64,000 bases of DNA, taken from the NCBI GenBank assembly GCA_964632505.1, contig CAZWCE010000006.1, positions 186,001-250,000 on the forward strand. Reading direction: 5' to 3'. The first letter of the stretch is position 1. Every line of letters begins with the position of its first letter. Below, in pieces: positions 54,601 to 62,424 of the stretch. A model generated the notes under the pieces. The model saw only the letters and a program-made list of their open reading frames with translations. It was not told where the DNA came from and searched no databases. The position numbers and the translations under genes were made by a program. Origin of the DNA: CAZWCE01 sp964632505 (GTDB lineage: Bacteria > Planctomycetota > Planctomycetia > Pirellulales > Thermoguttaceae).

Positions 54601-54970
54601 ATGGTTCCGACTGCTGCAAAATCACCAAATTCGCGAAGCCGTCGATCATCGGAAGCGTCGTTCCATCGAAATGATCGATCGTGATCGTGCCGTATTGCCC
54701 TTGGGTGGTCAGGAACTCCCGGGCCGAAGTGACTTGATCCCAGTCGGTGTCGAGTCCCAAAATCCGGTAACGGTCGTTCCCCTGCAAGGCGGAGGTGAGT
54801 CGACCTTCGTCGCAACCGACGTGGACGATCACCCCTCCCGAAACGCCGGATCGGTCGAGAATTTCTCGGGCCATCGCGGCGTAATCGACCGGCGCGGCGA
54901 GTGAAATCGTGGGGACGAAACAGAGGAGGATGGTGATCCATCCCGCTAGGTATTTACGGAAAACAGACAC
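51665..54970 (-). CDS. Secreted methyltransferase-like/PQQ-propeller fusion
   Basis: 1,101 residues with a signal peptide (cleavage near LAA, 24-26). Residues about 29-150 read as a class I methyltransferase Rossmann fold: VIVHVGCDEGRLTSAL (48-63, motif I), ILGLDTD (70-76, acidic residue after the second strand) and TRILCPGGVLL (131-141). A linker PRPETIDQWTHYLHGANNNP follows, then a long quinoprotein-like propeller (LWKQP, LYVAQKDQHRLWALDAETG, VYCLDTRTGRLAWRY, DGGMWLVMLDPMTGEL). S-adenosylmethionine is not expected outside the cytoplasm, so the Rossmann part may bind another nucleotide or be structural. It is colinear over its whole length with the 58071 gene. Function unknown. Confidence 0.83.
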   Translation of the reverse strand: MSVFRKYLAGWITILLCFVPTISLAAPVDYAAMAREILDRSGVSGGVIVHVGCDEGRLTSALQGNDRYRILGLDTDWDQVTSAREFLTTQGQYGTITIDHFDGTTLPMIDGFANLVILQQSEPSPLRNEATRILCPGGVLLSGEPGQWRKEIQPRPETIDQWTHYLHGANNNPVAEDSLVGPPRHFQWVGSPRYSRHHDNMSSVSAMVSASGRVFYLFDEASPASLQVPSDWKLIARDAFNGTVLWKQPIRNWHTRFWPLKSGPAQMPRRLVAVEDRVYATLELAAPVSQLDAATGEVLQVYEGTGATDEILYDGNTLFLLVDPSQKPAGGWDQEKPTFWEIRRQAKQVPWNEHPRQIMALDPKTGKTLWRTETEILPLTLAVAGKRVFYHDGESIVCLDRAAGERLWRSEPISRRTFLRSFFAPTLVVANGVVLFSGGSVKASDTGGGTNPLFALSAETGEILWQAEHPPSGYKSPEDIFVIDETVWFGATTSGGFEGGFTGYDLKTGELKNEFTPDVQTYWFHHRCYRGKATENYLLMSRTGIEFIDFRDPSWEIHHWVRGACLYGIMPANGLLYAPQHPCACYLEAKLYGMNALAPSASRSELPEIPEQERLQRGPAYDAPEAVEKVNPAVDWPTYRHDARRSAFFPQPLAPELNTQWQTGLGGRLTAPVIAGGRLYVAQKDQHRLWALDAETGERLWSFQTGGRIDSPPTIYRGRALLGCRDGYVYCLDTRTGRLAWRYLAAPATYRMGYFEQLESVWPIHGSVLVENDTLYCIAGRSVFLDGGMWLVMLDPMTGELQGKQNFDQVNPETGENLQDTVDWLNMATGMSDILSSDGETIYLRSQPIDLQGRRKEVNYEDRTSAEGGRSHLFSPTGFLDDSYWHRTYWIYGQGFFSGWSGYYLAGQRNPSGRLLAFDEDRVFGFGREPQYFRWTTPIEYRLFAAEKEPEIVPQKPPRKNQNAKYRGKPVADPAVEFTTDWSKRIGLYVRGILLTGSDGSAETFFVAGPPDMLDEDEAGKTLDTPETREKQEKLGESLRGRLGASLLAVSAETGEPLSRTPLQAPPVWDGLAAAAGKIFLVDEDGEITCFAPEAPQSGSR

Positions 54971-55028
54971 GGGGAGGGCTCCATGAGTGGGTTGGAATAG
55001 ATGGAATAGAAGGGGGCGACACTCTCAT

Positions 55029-55057
55029 ATCATGACCGAGAGAACGATTTCTTTCAA
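55029..55057 (-). promoter_or_regulatory. Promoter candidate for the 51665-54970 gene
   Basis: On the minus strand TTGAAA (55052-55057), 17 bp, CATGAT (55029-55034), about 60 bp before the start. Confidence 0.45.
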
Positions 55058-55110
55058 GGGTTCTCAAAGGATGGTTCCCGAAGGACCGGCAAGAAAATGA
55101 TTTCATGCTT

Positions 55111-55139
55111 TGAACGCGGCGTCTCGGGATGGTAGAATC
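55111..55139 (+). promoter_or_regulatory. Promoter of the third Gfo/Idh gene
   Basis: TTGAAC (55111-55116), exactly 17 bp, TAGAAT (55134-55139), about 60 bp before the start. Only 53 bp separate its -35 from the -35 of the divergent propeller gene. Confidence 0.6.
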
Positions 55140-55197
55140 GGAGGGTGAAATGATGCTCCGTCTCTCCATCGCTGAAAGAGAAAAAGGGAAAGAGAAC

Positions 55198-56544
55198 ATG
55201 AACCGAAAGCAAACCTCCTTATCGTCGCGACGTTCGTTTTTGAAGACTTCCTCCGGCGTATTGGCCGCGCCGCTGATCGTTTCCACCACAGCCCTGGGCC
55301 GGGCGGGGGCGGCGGCTCCCAGCGAGCGGATCACGCTCGGCATGATCGGTACCGGCCGGCAGTGCTACCATAAGAACATTCCCCTATTTCAGCGGCAGGA
55401 GGATGTTCAGATCGTCGCCGCCTGCGATGTCGACTCCTGGCGATTGGGCGAGGCGGCCAAACGCATCGACGCTTACGAAGCGAAGATCCGCGACAAGGAT
55501 GCCTATCAAGCCTGCGACACCACCGTCGATTACCGGGAGATTCTCTCCAGGGACGATATCGACGCGGTCGTCATTTCCACCCCCGACCATTGGCACGCCA
55601 AGATGGCGCTGGAGGCGATGGCCGCCGGAAAGGACGTGGCGCTGGAGAAGCCGATCATCCGGACGATCGACGACGGCAAGAAACTGGTGGCCGCTTCGAA
55701 GAAGTACGGGCGCGTGTTCCGCGTCGACAGCGAGTTCCGTAGCGGCAAGTACGCCCGCGGGGCTTATGCGTTGGCCAAGAGCGGCCGACTGGGCAAGATC
55801 CATACCGCCCACGCCTGCGTGCCGGAAACCGATGTTCCCTGTCCTCCGCAGCCGGAGATGCCGGTGCCGGAAGAGCTGGATTATCAGCGCTGGCTGGGAC
55901 CGGCGCCGGAGGCCCCGTACACGCTGAAACGGGTGCATCCGCGACAGTCGTGGAGTCGGCCGGGATGGATGCGGCATCTCGACTACTGCGACGGGATGGT
56001 CACCAACTGGGGGACGCATCTGGTCAACGGCACGCTCTGGTGCTTGGGGCTCGATCGAAGCTGGCCGACGACGATCGAGGGAACCGGGGTCTACCCGGCG
56101 CCCGAGAGTTTCTGGAATGTCCCCTTGAGTTTCGACATCACCTACACCTATCCCGACGTGACGGTGCATTATCGGACCGAACGGCCTTACCTGCGACTCG
56201 AAGGCGAGAACGGCTGGGTCGAGGCCGGTTTCGGTTCCATCAAAGCGGAACCTCAATCGCTGCTGGAAGGCGGGTTCGATCTGGTCGACTCCCCGCCGCC
56301 CCGGTACACGAGCGAGAAAATCGACTTCATCCATTCCGTGAAAACACGCGAAGAGACGCTCGAACCGGCCGAGGTCGGCCACTGCGTCACCTCGACGTGC
56401 CTCTTGGGGCATCAGGCGTTCCATTTGCAGGAGAAACTTACCTGGGACGGTGAAAAGGAGCAGTTCGTCGACAACGCAAAAGCGAACGAGATGCTCGATC
56501 AGCCGATCCGGCAGCCGAATCCCCAATTGCAGCAGGAAGGGTGA
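55198..56544 (+). CDS. Tat-exported Gfo/Idh/MocA oxidoreductase
   Basis: 448 residues from the ATG at 55198 with AAGGGAAAGAG upstream. Twin-arginine signal SSRRSFLKTSSGVLAAPLIV. Rossmann turn LGMIGTGRQCYHKN, STPDHWHAKM and LEKPIIRT; the C-terminal domain has DYCDGMVTNWGTHLVNGTLW and ends with CVTSTCLLGHQAF. A third member of the family in this window, divergent from the methyltransferase/propeller gene and 68 bp upstream of a sulfatase. It probably oxidises a desulfated sugar unit outside the cytoplasm (inference). Confidence 0.92.
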   Translation: MNRKQTSLSSRRSFLKTSSGVLAAPLIVSTTALGRAGAAAPSERITLGMIGTGRQCYHKNIPLFQRQEDVQIVAACDVDSWRLGEAAKRIDAYEAKIRDKDAYQACDTTVDYREILSRDDIDAVVISTPDHWHAKMALEAMAAGKDVALEKPIIRTIDDGKKLVAASKKYGRVFRVDSEFRSGKYARGAYALAKSGRLGKIHTAHACVPETDVPCPPQPEMPVPEELDYQRWLGPAPEAPYTLKRVHPRQSWSRPGWMRHLDYCDGMVTNWGTHLVNGTLWCLGLDRSWPTTIEGTGVYPAPESFWNVPLSFDITYTYPDVTVHYRTERPYLRLEGENGWVEAGFGSIKAEPQSLLEGGFDLVDSPPPRYTSEKIDFIHSVKTREETLEPAEVGHCVTSTCLLGHQAFHLQEKLTWDGEKEQFVDNAKANEMLDQPIRQPNPQLQQEG

Positions 56545-56612
56545 AGGAACGGAGAGCCGGGATTCCGTTTCGAACGATTCAACGCGGTCAACGATATTTG
56601 GAGTGATTATTT

Positions 56613-58004
56613 ATGAAACGCTTGGTTCTGAGTGCTTGTGCGATGCTTCTCTGGATGGCCCCGGAATTGGCGGCCCGGGAAAAGCCGGCGGACAAGCCGA
56701 ATGTGGTGTACATTATTTCCGATGACCAGGCCTGGACCGATTTCGGGTTCATGGGCCACGAGGTGATCGAGACGCCGAACCTCGATCGATTGGCCGCCCA
56801 GAGCTGCACGTTCACGCGAGGGTACGTGCCGACGGCGCTGTGCCGCCCCTCGCTGATGACCCTCGCCACCGGGTTGTACGCCCATCAACACCGAACTTCC
56901 GGGAACGATCCGGCCCCGGATGCCAAGGCTTACACAGCGGAAGAGTACAAACAATTACGGGCCGAGCTGATCGAGCATGTCGATCGCGTGCCGACGATTC
57001 CCGCGCTTCTCGCCGAAGAGGGGTACCTCAGTTTCCAGTCGGGCAAGTGGTGGGAAGGAAGTTACCGGCGGGGAGGCTTCACCCACGGCATGACCCGAGG
57101 CTTTCCCGAACCGGGAGGCCGCCACGGCGACGATGGTTTGAAAATCGGCCGCGAGGGAATGGAGCCGGTCTTCGATTTTCTCGACCTTTGCCGAAAAGAA
57201 GAGAAACCGTTTTTCCTGTGGTATGCGCCTTTCTTGCCGCACACGCCGCACAATCCGCCGAAGGAGCTGCTCGAGAAGTACACCGCGCCGGGACGCCCGA
57301 TTCAACTTGCGCGGTACTATGCCATGTGCGAGTGGTTCGACCTGACCTGCGGGGCATTGCTCGAATATCTCGAAAATCATGATTTGGCTGAGAACACGAT
57401 CGTGATGTTCGTGACCGACAACGGTTGGATCCAGAAAGTCCCGAAAGAGGGAGAACCGAAGGGGAGGCGTTACGGATATGCCCCGCGATCGAAACAGACG
57501 CCCTACGAGGGGGGCGTGCGGACGCCGATCATGGTCCGCTGGCCCGCGAAGCTCGAACCGCGTCGCGACGAAGAGACGCTGGTCAGCAGCATCGACTTCG
57601 CCACGACGATCCTCACCGCCTGCGGCGCTCCCATGCCCGAGAATCTCCCCGGTATTTCCCTTCTGCCGATCTGCCGGGGAGAAGAGCCGCCGCGCGAGGC
57701 GATCTTCGGCGAGGGATTCGCTCACGACATCGCCGATATCGACGATCCCTCCGAGTCGCTCTTGTATCGCTGGTGCATCGAAGGGCCCTGGAAGCTGATT
57801 TTGACGTACCCCGGCCAGTTGGGACGCTATGCCTCGTCGCACCCGCGAACCCCGGCCGGTCCTCAGCTTTTCAATCTGGAAGAGGATCCGCACGAGACGG
57901 AGAATCTCGCCGACTCGCACCCGGAAGTCGTCCGGCGACTGGCCGAGAAGATCGAAAACTGGTGGGACCCGGGCATGGAGCCGATGGGAGATTTGCCGGA
58001 GTGA
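56613..58004 (+). CDS. Secreted sulfatase with C-x-P-S-L active site
   Basis: 463 residues, Sec signal to about residue 21. VYIISDDQAWTDFGFMG supplies the metal Asp pair (37-38). The formylglycine site is CRPSLMTLATGLYAHQH with Cys77: the usual Arg of C-x-P-S-R is Leu, a variant found in some S1 subfamilies. Late ligands lie in FVTDNGWIQKVPKEG and the substrate-side SKQTPYEGGVRTPIMVRWP is conserved. Ribosome site GGAG. Probably transcribed with the Gfo/Idh gene upstream and the propeller fusion downstream. Periplasmic, sulfate-ester hydrolysis on a polysaccharide; substrate unknown. Confidence 0.93.
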   Translation: MKRLVLSACAMLLWMAPELAAREKPADKPNVVYIISDDQAWTDFGFMGHEVIETPNLDRLAAQSCTFTRGYVPTALCRPSLMTLATGLYAHQHRTSGNDPAPDAKAYTAEEYKQLRAELIEHVDRVPTIPALLAEEGYLSFQSGKWWEGSYRRGGFTHGMTRGFPEPGGRHGDDGLKIGREGMEPVFDFLDLCRKEEKPFFLWYAPFLPHTPHNPPKELLEKYTAPGRPIQLARYYAMCEWFDLTCGALLEYLENHDLAENTIVMFVTDNGWIQKVPKEGEPKGRRYGYAPRSKQTPYEGGVRTPIMVRWPAKLEPRRDEETLVSSIDFATTILTACGAPMPENLPGISLLPICRGEEPPREAIFGEGFAHDIADIDDPSESLLYRWCIEGPWKLILTYPGQLGRYASSHPRTPAGPQLFNLEEDPHETENLADSHPEVVRRLAEKIENWWDPGMEPMGDLPE

Positions 58005-58070
58005 AAGAAGAATCGAGTATCGGATCAAGTTGTTTTCACGGACCATTCGACAACCAAGGAGGTTGGATAG

Positions 58071-61000
58071 ATGTCGTTTCGATACAGTGATGTTCGTAGG
58101 TCCCTCGCCGGCGCGCTCGCGGTGACGGGGTGGAGTGGGGTTCTGGCGTTCCTCTTCGCTTCGCCGCTGGTGGCCGATCTGCCGGACCCCCCGGCCGAAT
58201 TCACCGGAGGGATGGTGGTGTGCCTGGGATGTGAAGCCGATTTCGATCCGACGCCTCTGATGATGGGCAAATCCTGCACCGTCCAGGGGCTCGCGATGGA
58301 TCGGGAAACGGTCCGATCGGCGCGAAAGCGGCTCGATCGCGAAGGAAGATACGGGCCGATTTCCGTCGATCTGCTGCGTGGGAAGAATCTGCCGTATCGT
58401 GAGAATCTCGTGAATCTGCTGGTCGTCGAAAAGGCGGGACCGGTTTCGAAGGCGGAGATGATGCGGGTCCTCGCTCCCCGGGGCGTGCTGCTTGCCCGAG
58501 AGGGCGAAGAATGGAAGAAAACGGTCAAGCCCCGCCCGGAGGACATCGACCGATGGACGCATTTCCTTCACGATGCCAGCAACAACGCCGTTGCGGAAGA
58601 CCGGCAGGTCGGGCCGCCTCGCGATCTGCAATGGATCGTCGATCCGCTCTGGCTTCGCAGCCACGAAACGCCCTCGGGCATCCAGGCTTCGGTATCCGAT
58701 CACGGTCGGATTTTCTACTTTTTCGACGAGGGACTCGTCGGCATCACCGACGAACGGTTTCCGGACCGCTGGTCGTTGGTCTGTCGCGATGCCTTCAACG
58801 GGCGTCTACTCTGGAAGCGGCGTCTCGCCTCCTGGGGCTGGCGCGAGTGGAGCTACCAGCGCTGGGCCGGCAAGGATTGGACGGAACTTCGGGCCGGGCG
58901 GGTCGATGTCCCGGCGGCGAACCAACGGCGGATGGTCGTCCAGGGCGATCGGCTCTACGTGACCCTCTCGTACGACGCCCCGCTCTCGATTCTCGATGCC
59001 GCCACCGGCGAAACCCTCGAAGTGATCGAAGGCACTGAAAACACGCATGAAATCCTCGCCTCCGACGGCGTCGTGCTCCTGTATTGCCAGGGCGCCGATC
59101 CCGAAGTGGCGGAACGTCGCGGCGAGGCCGATCCGACCGAATCGCGATTGATCGCCCTCGACGGCGATCAAGGGACGTTCCTCTGGGATTGCAATACCCG
59201 ATCGATCAAGTCGCTCATGTTGGCGGTTGATCCGAAACAGCGGGTGATCTTCCAGGAAGGCGATCAGCTCCGTGCCCTGGAGCTCTCCACCGGCAAGCCG
59301 CTCTGGAAAGTCAAGTTGAAACGAACCAACGGCTCGACGCTCGTAGCACGCGACGATTTCGTCTTCATCCACAACAACACCTTGCTCAACGTCTACAACG
59401 CCGAGACCGGAGAATTCCTCTGGGAGAAGAAGTCCTATCCCATCGCCGGTTGGGAACGCTACGACCTGTTCTACATCGACGGGCTCATCTGGCGGGGGGT
59501 CGCTTCGCTCGATCTCGAGAAGGGGACGTTCGACGATCCCGCCTACACCGGCAAATCGGCAAACGTCATGGCGGTCGGGTACGACCCGAAGACGGGCGAG
59601 GAGGTCCGTCGCGTGCCGGCGCCGGAGCTGCGAAGTCCGGAGCACCATCATCGGTGCTATCGCAATAAAGCGACCAGTCGCTATCTCATCACCGGCATGG
59701 AGGGGCTCGAGTTCATCGATCTCCGCGCCGAGAGTCATTCCCAGAACAACTGGCTCCGTGGCGCTTGCGTCTACGGCATTCTTCCCTGCAACGGGATGAT
59801 CTACGTCCCGCCGGACCAGTGCTTCTGCCACCCGGGCGCGAAATTGCTGGGGTACACGGCGGTGAAAAAGGAGATGCCCACGACCGCTCCGGTGGTCGCC
59901 GAGGAGGACCGTCTCCAGCGCGGCGCGGCCTATGAGAGTGTGTCGCAGGGCTGGAAGCCTTCGCCGGGTGATTGGCCGACCTTCCGCCACGATGCCCGGC
60001 GCAGCGGTTCCACCCCGACGGAAGTCGACGCCGAGGTGACCCCCGATTGGCGCATTCCCCTGGGCGGTGAGCTGACCGCGCCCGTGGTCGCCGACGGAAT
60101 CCTCTACGTGGCCCGCAAGGATGCGCACACGCTTTTCGCGCTCGATGCCGACTCGGGCGAGATGCTCTGGAATCACATCGCCGACGGCCGCATCGACTCC
60201 CCTCCGACGATCGCTCGGGGGCGTGTCTTCTTCGGCACCCGAGCCGGGAAGGTGATCTCCCTGGACGCGAAAACCGGACGGCTCGCCTGGACGTTCCTGG
60301 CGGCCCCGCGGGAACTTTTCCTGGGAGCGTTCGATCAGTTCGAATCGGTTTGGCCGGTCCACGGGAGTGTCCTCTACGAGCAGGAGACCATCTACTGCAC
60401 GGCCGGACGATCGACCTATCTCGACGGGGGAATCCATGTCTGGGGGCTGGATCCGGCGACCGGCAGCATTCGTCACCACAACGTGATCCGGGGGCCTCAT
60501 CCCGATGAGACCGGCCGGCGCGACGTCTCCTTCTATGTCACCGGGGCCAATTCCGAAGTGCTCGTGGCCGAAGGGGGACATATTTACATGCGTCAAAAAA
60601 TGATGACGCCCGACCTCGAGTTGATCGAAACCCCCGTTCTCTCGAGCAAGGGAGCGCAGGATTTCGGGCTGCACCTCTTTTCGACCGCCGGCCTGCTCGA
60701 CGACTCCGCCTACAACCGCACGTTCTGGATGTATTCGAAGCGGTGGCCCGGTTTCCAACATGCCTACCAGGCCCCCAAGAGCGGCCAGATGCTCGTCTTC
60801 GACCAGGATCGGACCTACGCCGTGAAGTACTTCTATCGGCGGAACGTCCACAGCGGGATGTTCTTCGCCGGCACCGACGGATACCTCGTCTTCGCCGATA
60901 AAAACTCGACCGAACCGCAAATCGTCGGAGAAGAAGGAGCACAAACGCCGGTTCGGTGGCTCCCGCAGTCCGATTATCTCCGCCGACCGGGAACGGAATG

Positions 61001-61346
61001 GAAATTGGAGAACGAGGCGTTCGGCCTCGACAAGATGATCGGCTATACCCGAGCCGAACCCCCGCTCTGGAAGAGTTGGGTGCCGGTGCGGATCCGCGCG
61101 ATGGTGAAAACCCGGGACAAACTCTTCGCCGCCGGTCCGCCGGATGTGCTCGACCAGGAGGATCCCTACGCTGCTTTCGAGGGGCGAAAGGGGGGCGTGC
61201 TGCTTGCCCTCTCCGCCGAGGGAGGCAAGGTACTCTCCGAGCAGGAACTCGACGTCCCCCCGGAGTTCGACGGACTCATCGCCGCCGACGGGAAGTTGTT
61301 CGTTTCCCTCCAGGACGGTTCGGTCCTCTGCCTCTCGGGCAAGTGA
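58071..61346 (+). CDS. Secreted methyltransferase-like/PQQ-propeller fusion, paralogue
   Basis: 1,091 residues. Strong AAGGAGG ribosome site. N-terminal membrane or signal segment to about 36. Colinear with the 51665-54970 gene: PRPEDIDRWTHFLHDASNNA (154-173) aligns with PRPETIDQWTHYLHGANNNP. The Rossmann-like region keeps the strand order and RVLAPRGVLLA (132-142), but the glycine motif has decayed to VVCLGCEADFDP (49-60), so cofactor binding looks lost. Propeller blades follow (LYVARKDAHTLFALDADSG, VISLDAKTGRLAWTFL, LVFADKNSTEP) and the last blade ends GKLFVSLQDGSVLCL. Terminated by a hairpin. Exported; function unknown. Confidence 0.83.
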   Translation: MSFRYSDVRRSLAGALAVTGWSGVLAFLFASPLVADLPDPPAEFTGGMVVCLGCEADFDPTPLMMGKSCTVQGLAMDRETVRSARKRLDREGRYGPISVDLLRGKNLPYRENLVNLLVVEKAGPVSKAEMMRVLAPRGVLLAREGEEWKKTVKPRPEDIDRWTHFLHDASNNAVAEDRQVGPPRDLQWIVDPLWLRSHETPSGIQASVSDHGRIFYFFDEGLVGITDERFPDRWSLVCRDAFNGRLLWKRRLASWGWREWSYQRWAGKDWTELRAGRVDVPAANQRRMVVQGDRLYVTLSYDAPLSILDAATGETLEVIEGTENTHEILASDGVVLLYCQGADPEVAERRGEADPTESRLIALDGDQGTFLWDCNTRSIKSLMLAVDPKQRVIFQEGDQLRALELSTGKPLWKVKLKRTNGSTLVARDDFVFIHNNTLLNVYNAETGEFLWEKKSYPIAGWERYDLFYIDGLIWRGVASLDLEKGTFDDPAYTGKSANVMAVGYDPKTGEEVRRVPAPELRSPEHHHRCYRNKATSRYLITGMEGLEFIDLRAESHSQNNWLRGACVYGILPCNGMIYVPPDQCFCHPGAKLLGYTAVKKEMPTTAPVVAEEDRLQRGAAYESVSQGWKPSPGDWPTFRHDARRSGSTPTEVDAEVTPDWRIPLGGELTAPVVADGILYVARKDAHTLFALDADSGEMLWNHIADGRIDSPPTIARGRVFFGTRAGKVISLDAKTGRLAWTFLAAPRELFLGAFDQFESVWPVHGSVLYEQETIYCTAGRSTYLDGGIHVWGLDPATGSIRHHNVIRGPHPDETGRRDVSFYVTGANSEVLVAEGGHIYMRQKMMTPDLELIETPVLSSKGAQDFGLHLFSTAGLLDDSAYNRTFWMYSKRWPGFQHAYQAPKSGQMLVFDQDRTYAVKYFYRRNVHSGMFFAGTDGYLVFADKNSTEPQIVGEEGAQTPVRWLPQSDYLRRPGTEWKLENEAFGLDKMIGYTRAEPPLWKSWVPVRIRAMVKTRDKLFAAGPPDVLDQEDPYAAFEGRKGGVLLALSAEGGKVLSEQELDVPPEFDGLIAADGKLFVSLQDGSVLCLSGK

Positions 61347-61378
61347 TCGGGGCGAGGTCTCGATCGATTCACCTCACC

Positions 61379-61409
61379 GGCCGGGGGCATGTTCCTCCGG
61401 CCCATTTTC
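61379..61409 (+). terminator. Terminator of the 58071 gene
   Basis: GGCCGGGGG (61379-61387) pairs with CCTCCGGCC (61394-61402) with one G-U, loop CATGTT, followed by CATTTTC. Confidence 0.55.
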
Positions 61410-61432
61410 TGGGCGAAAGATACTTCGGCGCG

Positions 61433-61463
61433 AAAAAAAACCTCATCCCGTGGAGGGATGAGG
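61433..61463 (-). terminator. Rho-independent terminator of the DUF1080 gene
   Basis: On the minus strand CCTCATCCC and GGGATGAGG (plus 61441-61463) form a perfect 9-bp stem, followed by eight T. Confidence 0.92.
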
Positions 61464-61497
61464 CAAGATTGTTTGGGAATGCAAACTGCGGGTGGTT

Positions 61498-62220
61498 CTA
61501 TTTTTCTTCTTCGCAGTCTTCCGGATCGAGCGGGAGAAGCTTGACGTTCTTGTACCAGACCGGATGACCGTGATCCTGGAAGCCGAGGTAACCGACCTTC
61601 GCGAAATCGGCGATCGCCCGCTTTTCGCCGTTGAGCTTGAACTTGTGATCGCCTTCGATCGCACGTTCGCCCGGTTCGTCGAATTCGTCGGTGTTCAGCT
61701 CCGAGACGACCTTGCCGTTGACCTTCACGCTGATTTTCGGTCCGCAAGCGCGAATCTCGACGGTGTCCCACTTGCCGGGGCCTTTGCTGGCGTTCTCGGT
61801 CGGCGGGACGATGTCGTAAATGGCGCCGAACGAGTGGGAGGAGGTGCCTTCGCCGGAAGCGATCTGGATTTCAAAACCGGTGTGGACGGGATTGCTCAGG
61901 TCCTCGATGCGGAAGAAGATGCCGCTATTGCAGGGATCGGACATCTTGACGTCGCATTTCAGGACGAAATCGCTGAACTTCTTGTCGTAGACCAGGATGT
62001 ACCCGCCGGATTTGAAGGGGACCATCGCGCCGTCTTCGATCGGCGATTGCGGTTCCTTTCCGTTGTTGCATTTCCAACCATCGAGGTTTTCTCCATTGAA
62101 CAAGAGGATCCAGCCTTCTTCCTTTTCCTTTTGGGTCAGTTCGTTGTCGGCGGCCGGAAGCGAGCCGGCGGAAAAGCCGACCGAAGCGGTCACCAAGACG
62201 GCAAACAGGTGTCGGATCAT
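61498..62220 (-). CDS. DUF1080 protein, 3-keto-glycoside hydrolase-like
   Basis: 240 residues from the ATG at 62220 with AAGGAGA upstream; an earlier start adds 64 unrelated residues. Signal peptide to about 22. A single concanavalin-like beta-sandwich of the DUF1080 family: EEGWILLFNGENLDGWKCNN, DFVLKCDVKM, CNSGIFFRIED, GFEIQIASGEG, WDTVEIRACGPKISVKVNGK and GYLGFQDHGHPVWYKNVKL. The family cleaves 3-keto-glycosides made by Gfo/Idh enzymes. This gene lies 5 kb from one such enzyme and shares the exported location of all three in the window. Substrate unknown. Confidence 0.92.
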   Translation of the reverse strand: MIRHLFAVLVTASVGFSAGSLPAADNELTQKEKEEGWILLFNGENLDGWKCNNGKEPQSPIEDGAMVPFKSGGYILVYDKKFSDFVLKCDVKMSDPCNSGIFFRIEDLSNPVHTGFEIQIASGEGTSSHSFGAIYDIVPPTENASKGPGKWDTVEIRACGPKISVKVNGKVVSELNTDEFDEPGERAIEGDHKFKLNGEKRAIADFAKVGYLGFQDHGHPVWYKNVKLLPLDPEDCEEEK

Positions 62221-62326
62221 TTTTTTTTCTCCTTCCTCAAGAGTAACACAGAGATGCTTTCCCGACCGATCGCTTGCAAAAGACCACAAGCACACGGCGG
62301 ATGGGGGAAGATTCCACAGGTTCTCC

Positions 62327-62332
62327 ATTATA
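62327..62332 (-). promoter_or_regulatory. -10 element of the DUF1080 gene
   Basis: Perfect TATAAT on the minus strand, overlapping the -35 of the divergent promoter. No good -35; leader of about 100 nt. Confidence 0.4.
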
Positions 62333-62359
62333 GACCAAAAGAACTCACTCTGATACAAT
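62331..62359 (+). promoter_or_regulatory. Promoter of the DUF2007-like gene
   Basis: TAGACC (62331-62336), exactly 17 bp, TACAAT (62354-62359), about 65 bp before the start. Confidence 0.5.
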
Positions 62360-62424
62360 GCCCGTTGAAATCGTTCATTTTTTCCATCTTTCCACCAGCA
62401 TGAGCCAGGCATTTCCAGAGACCG

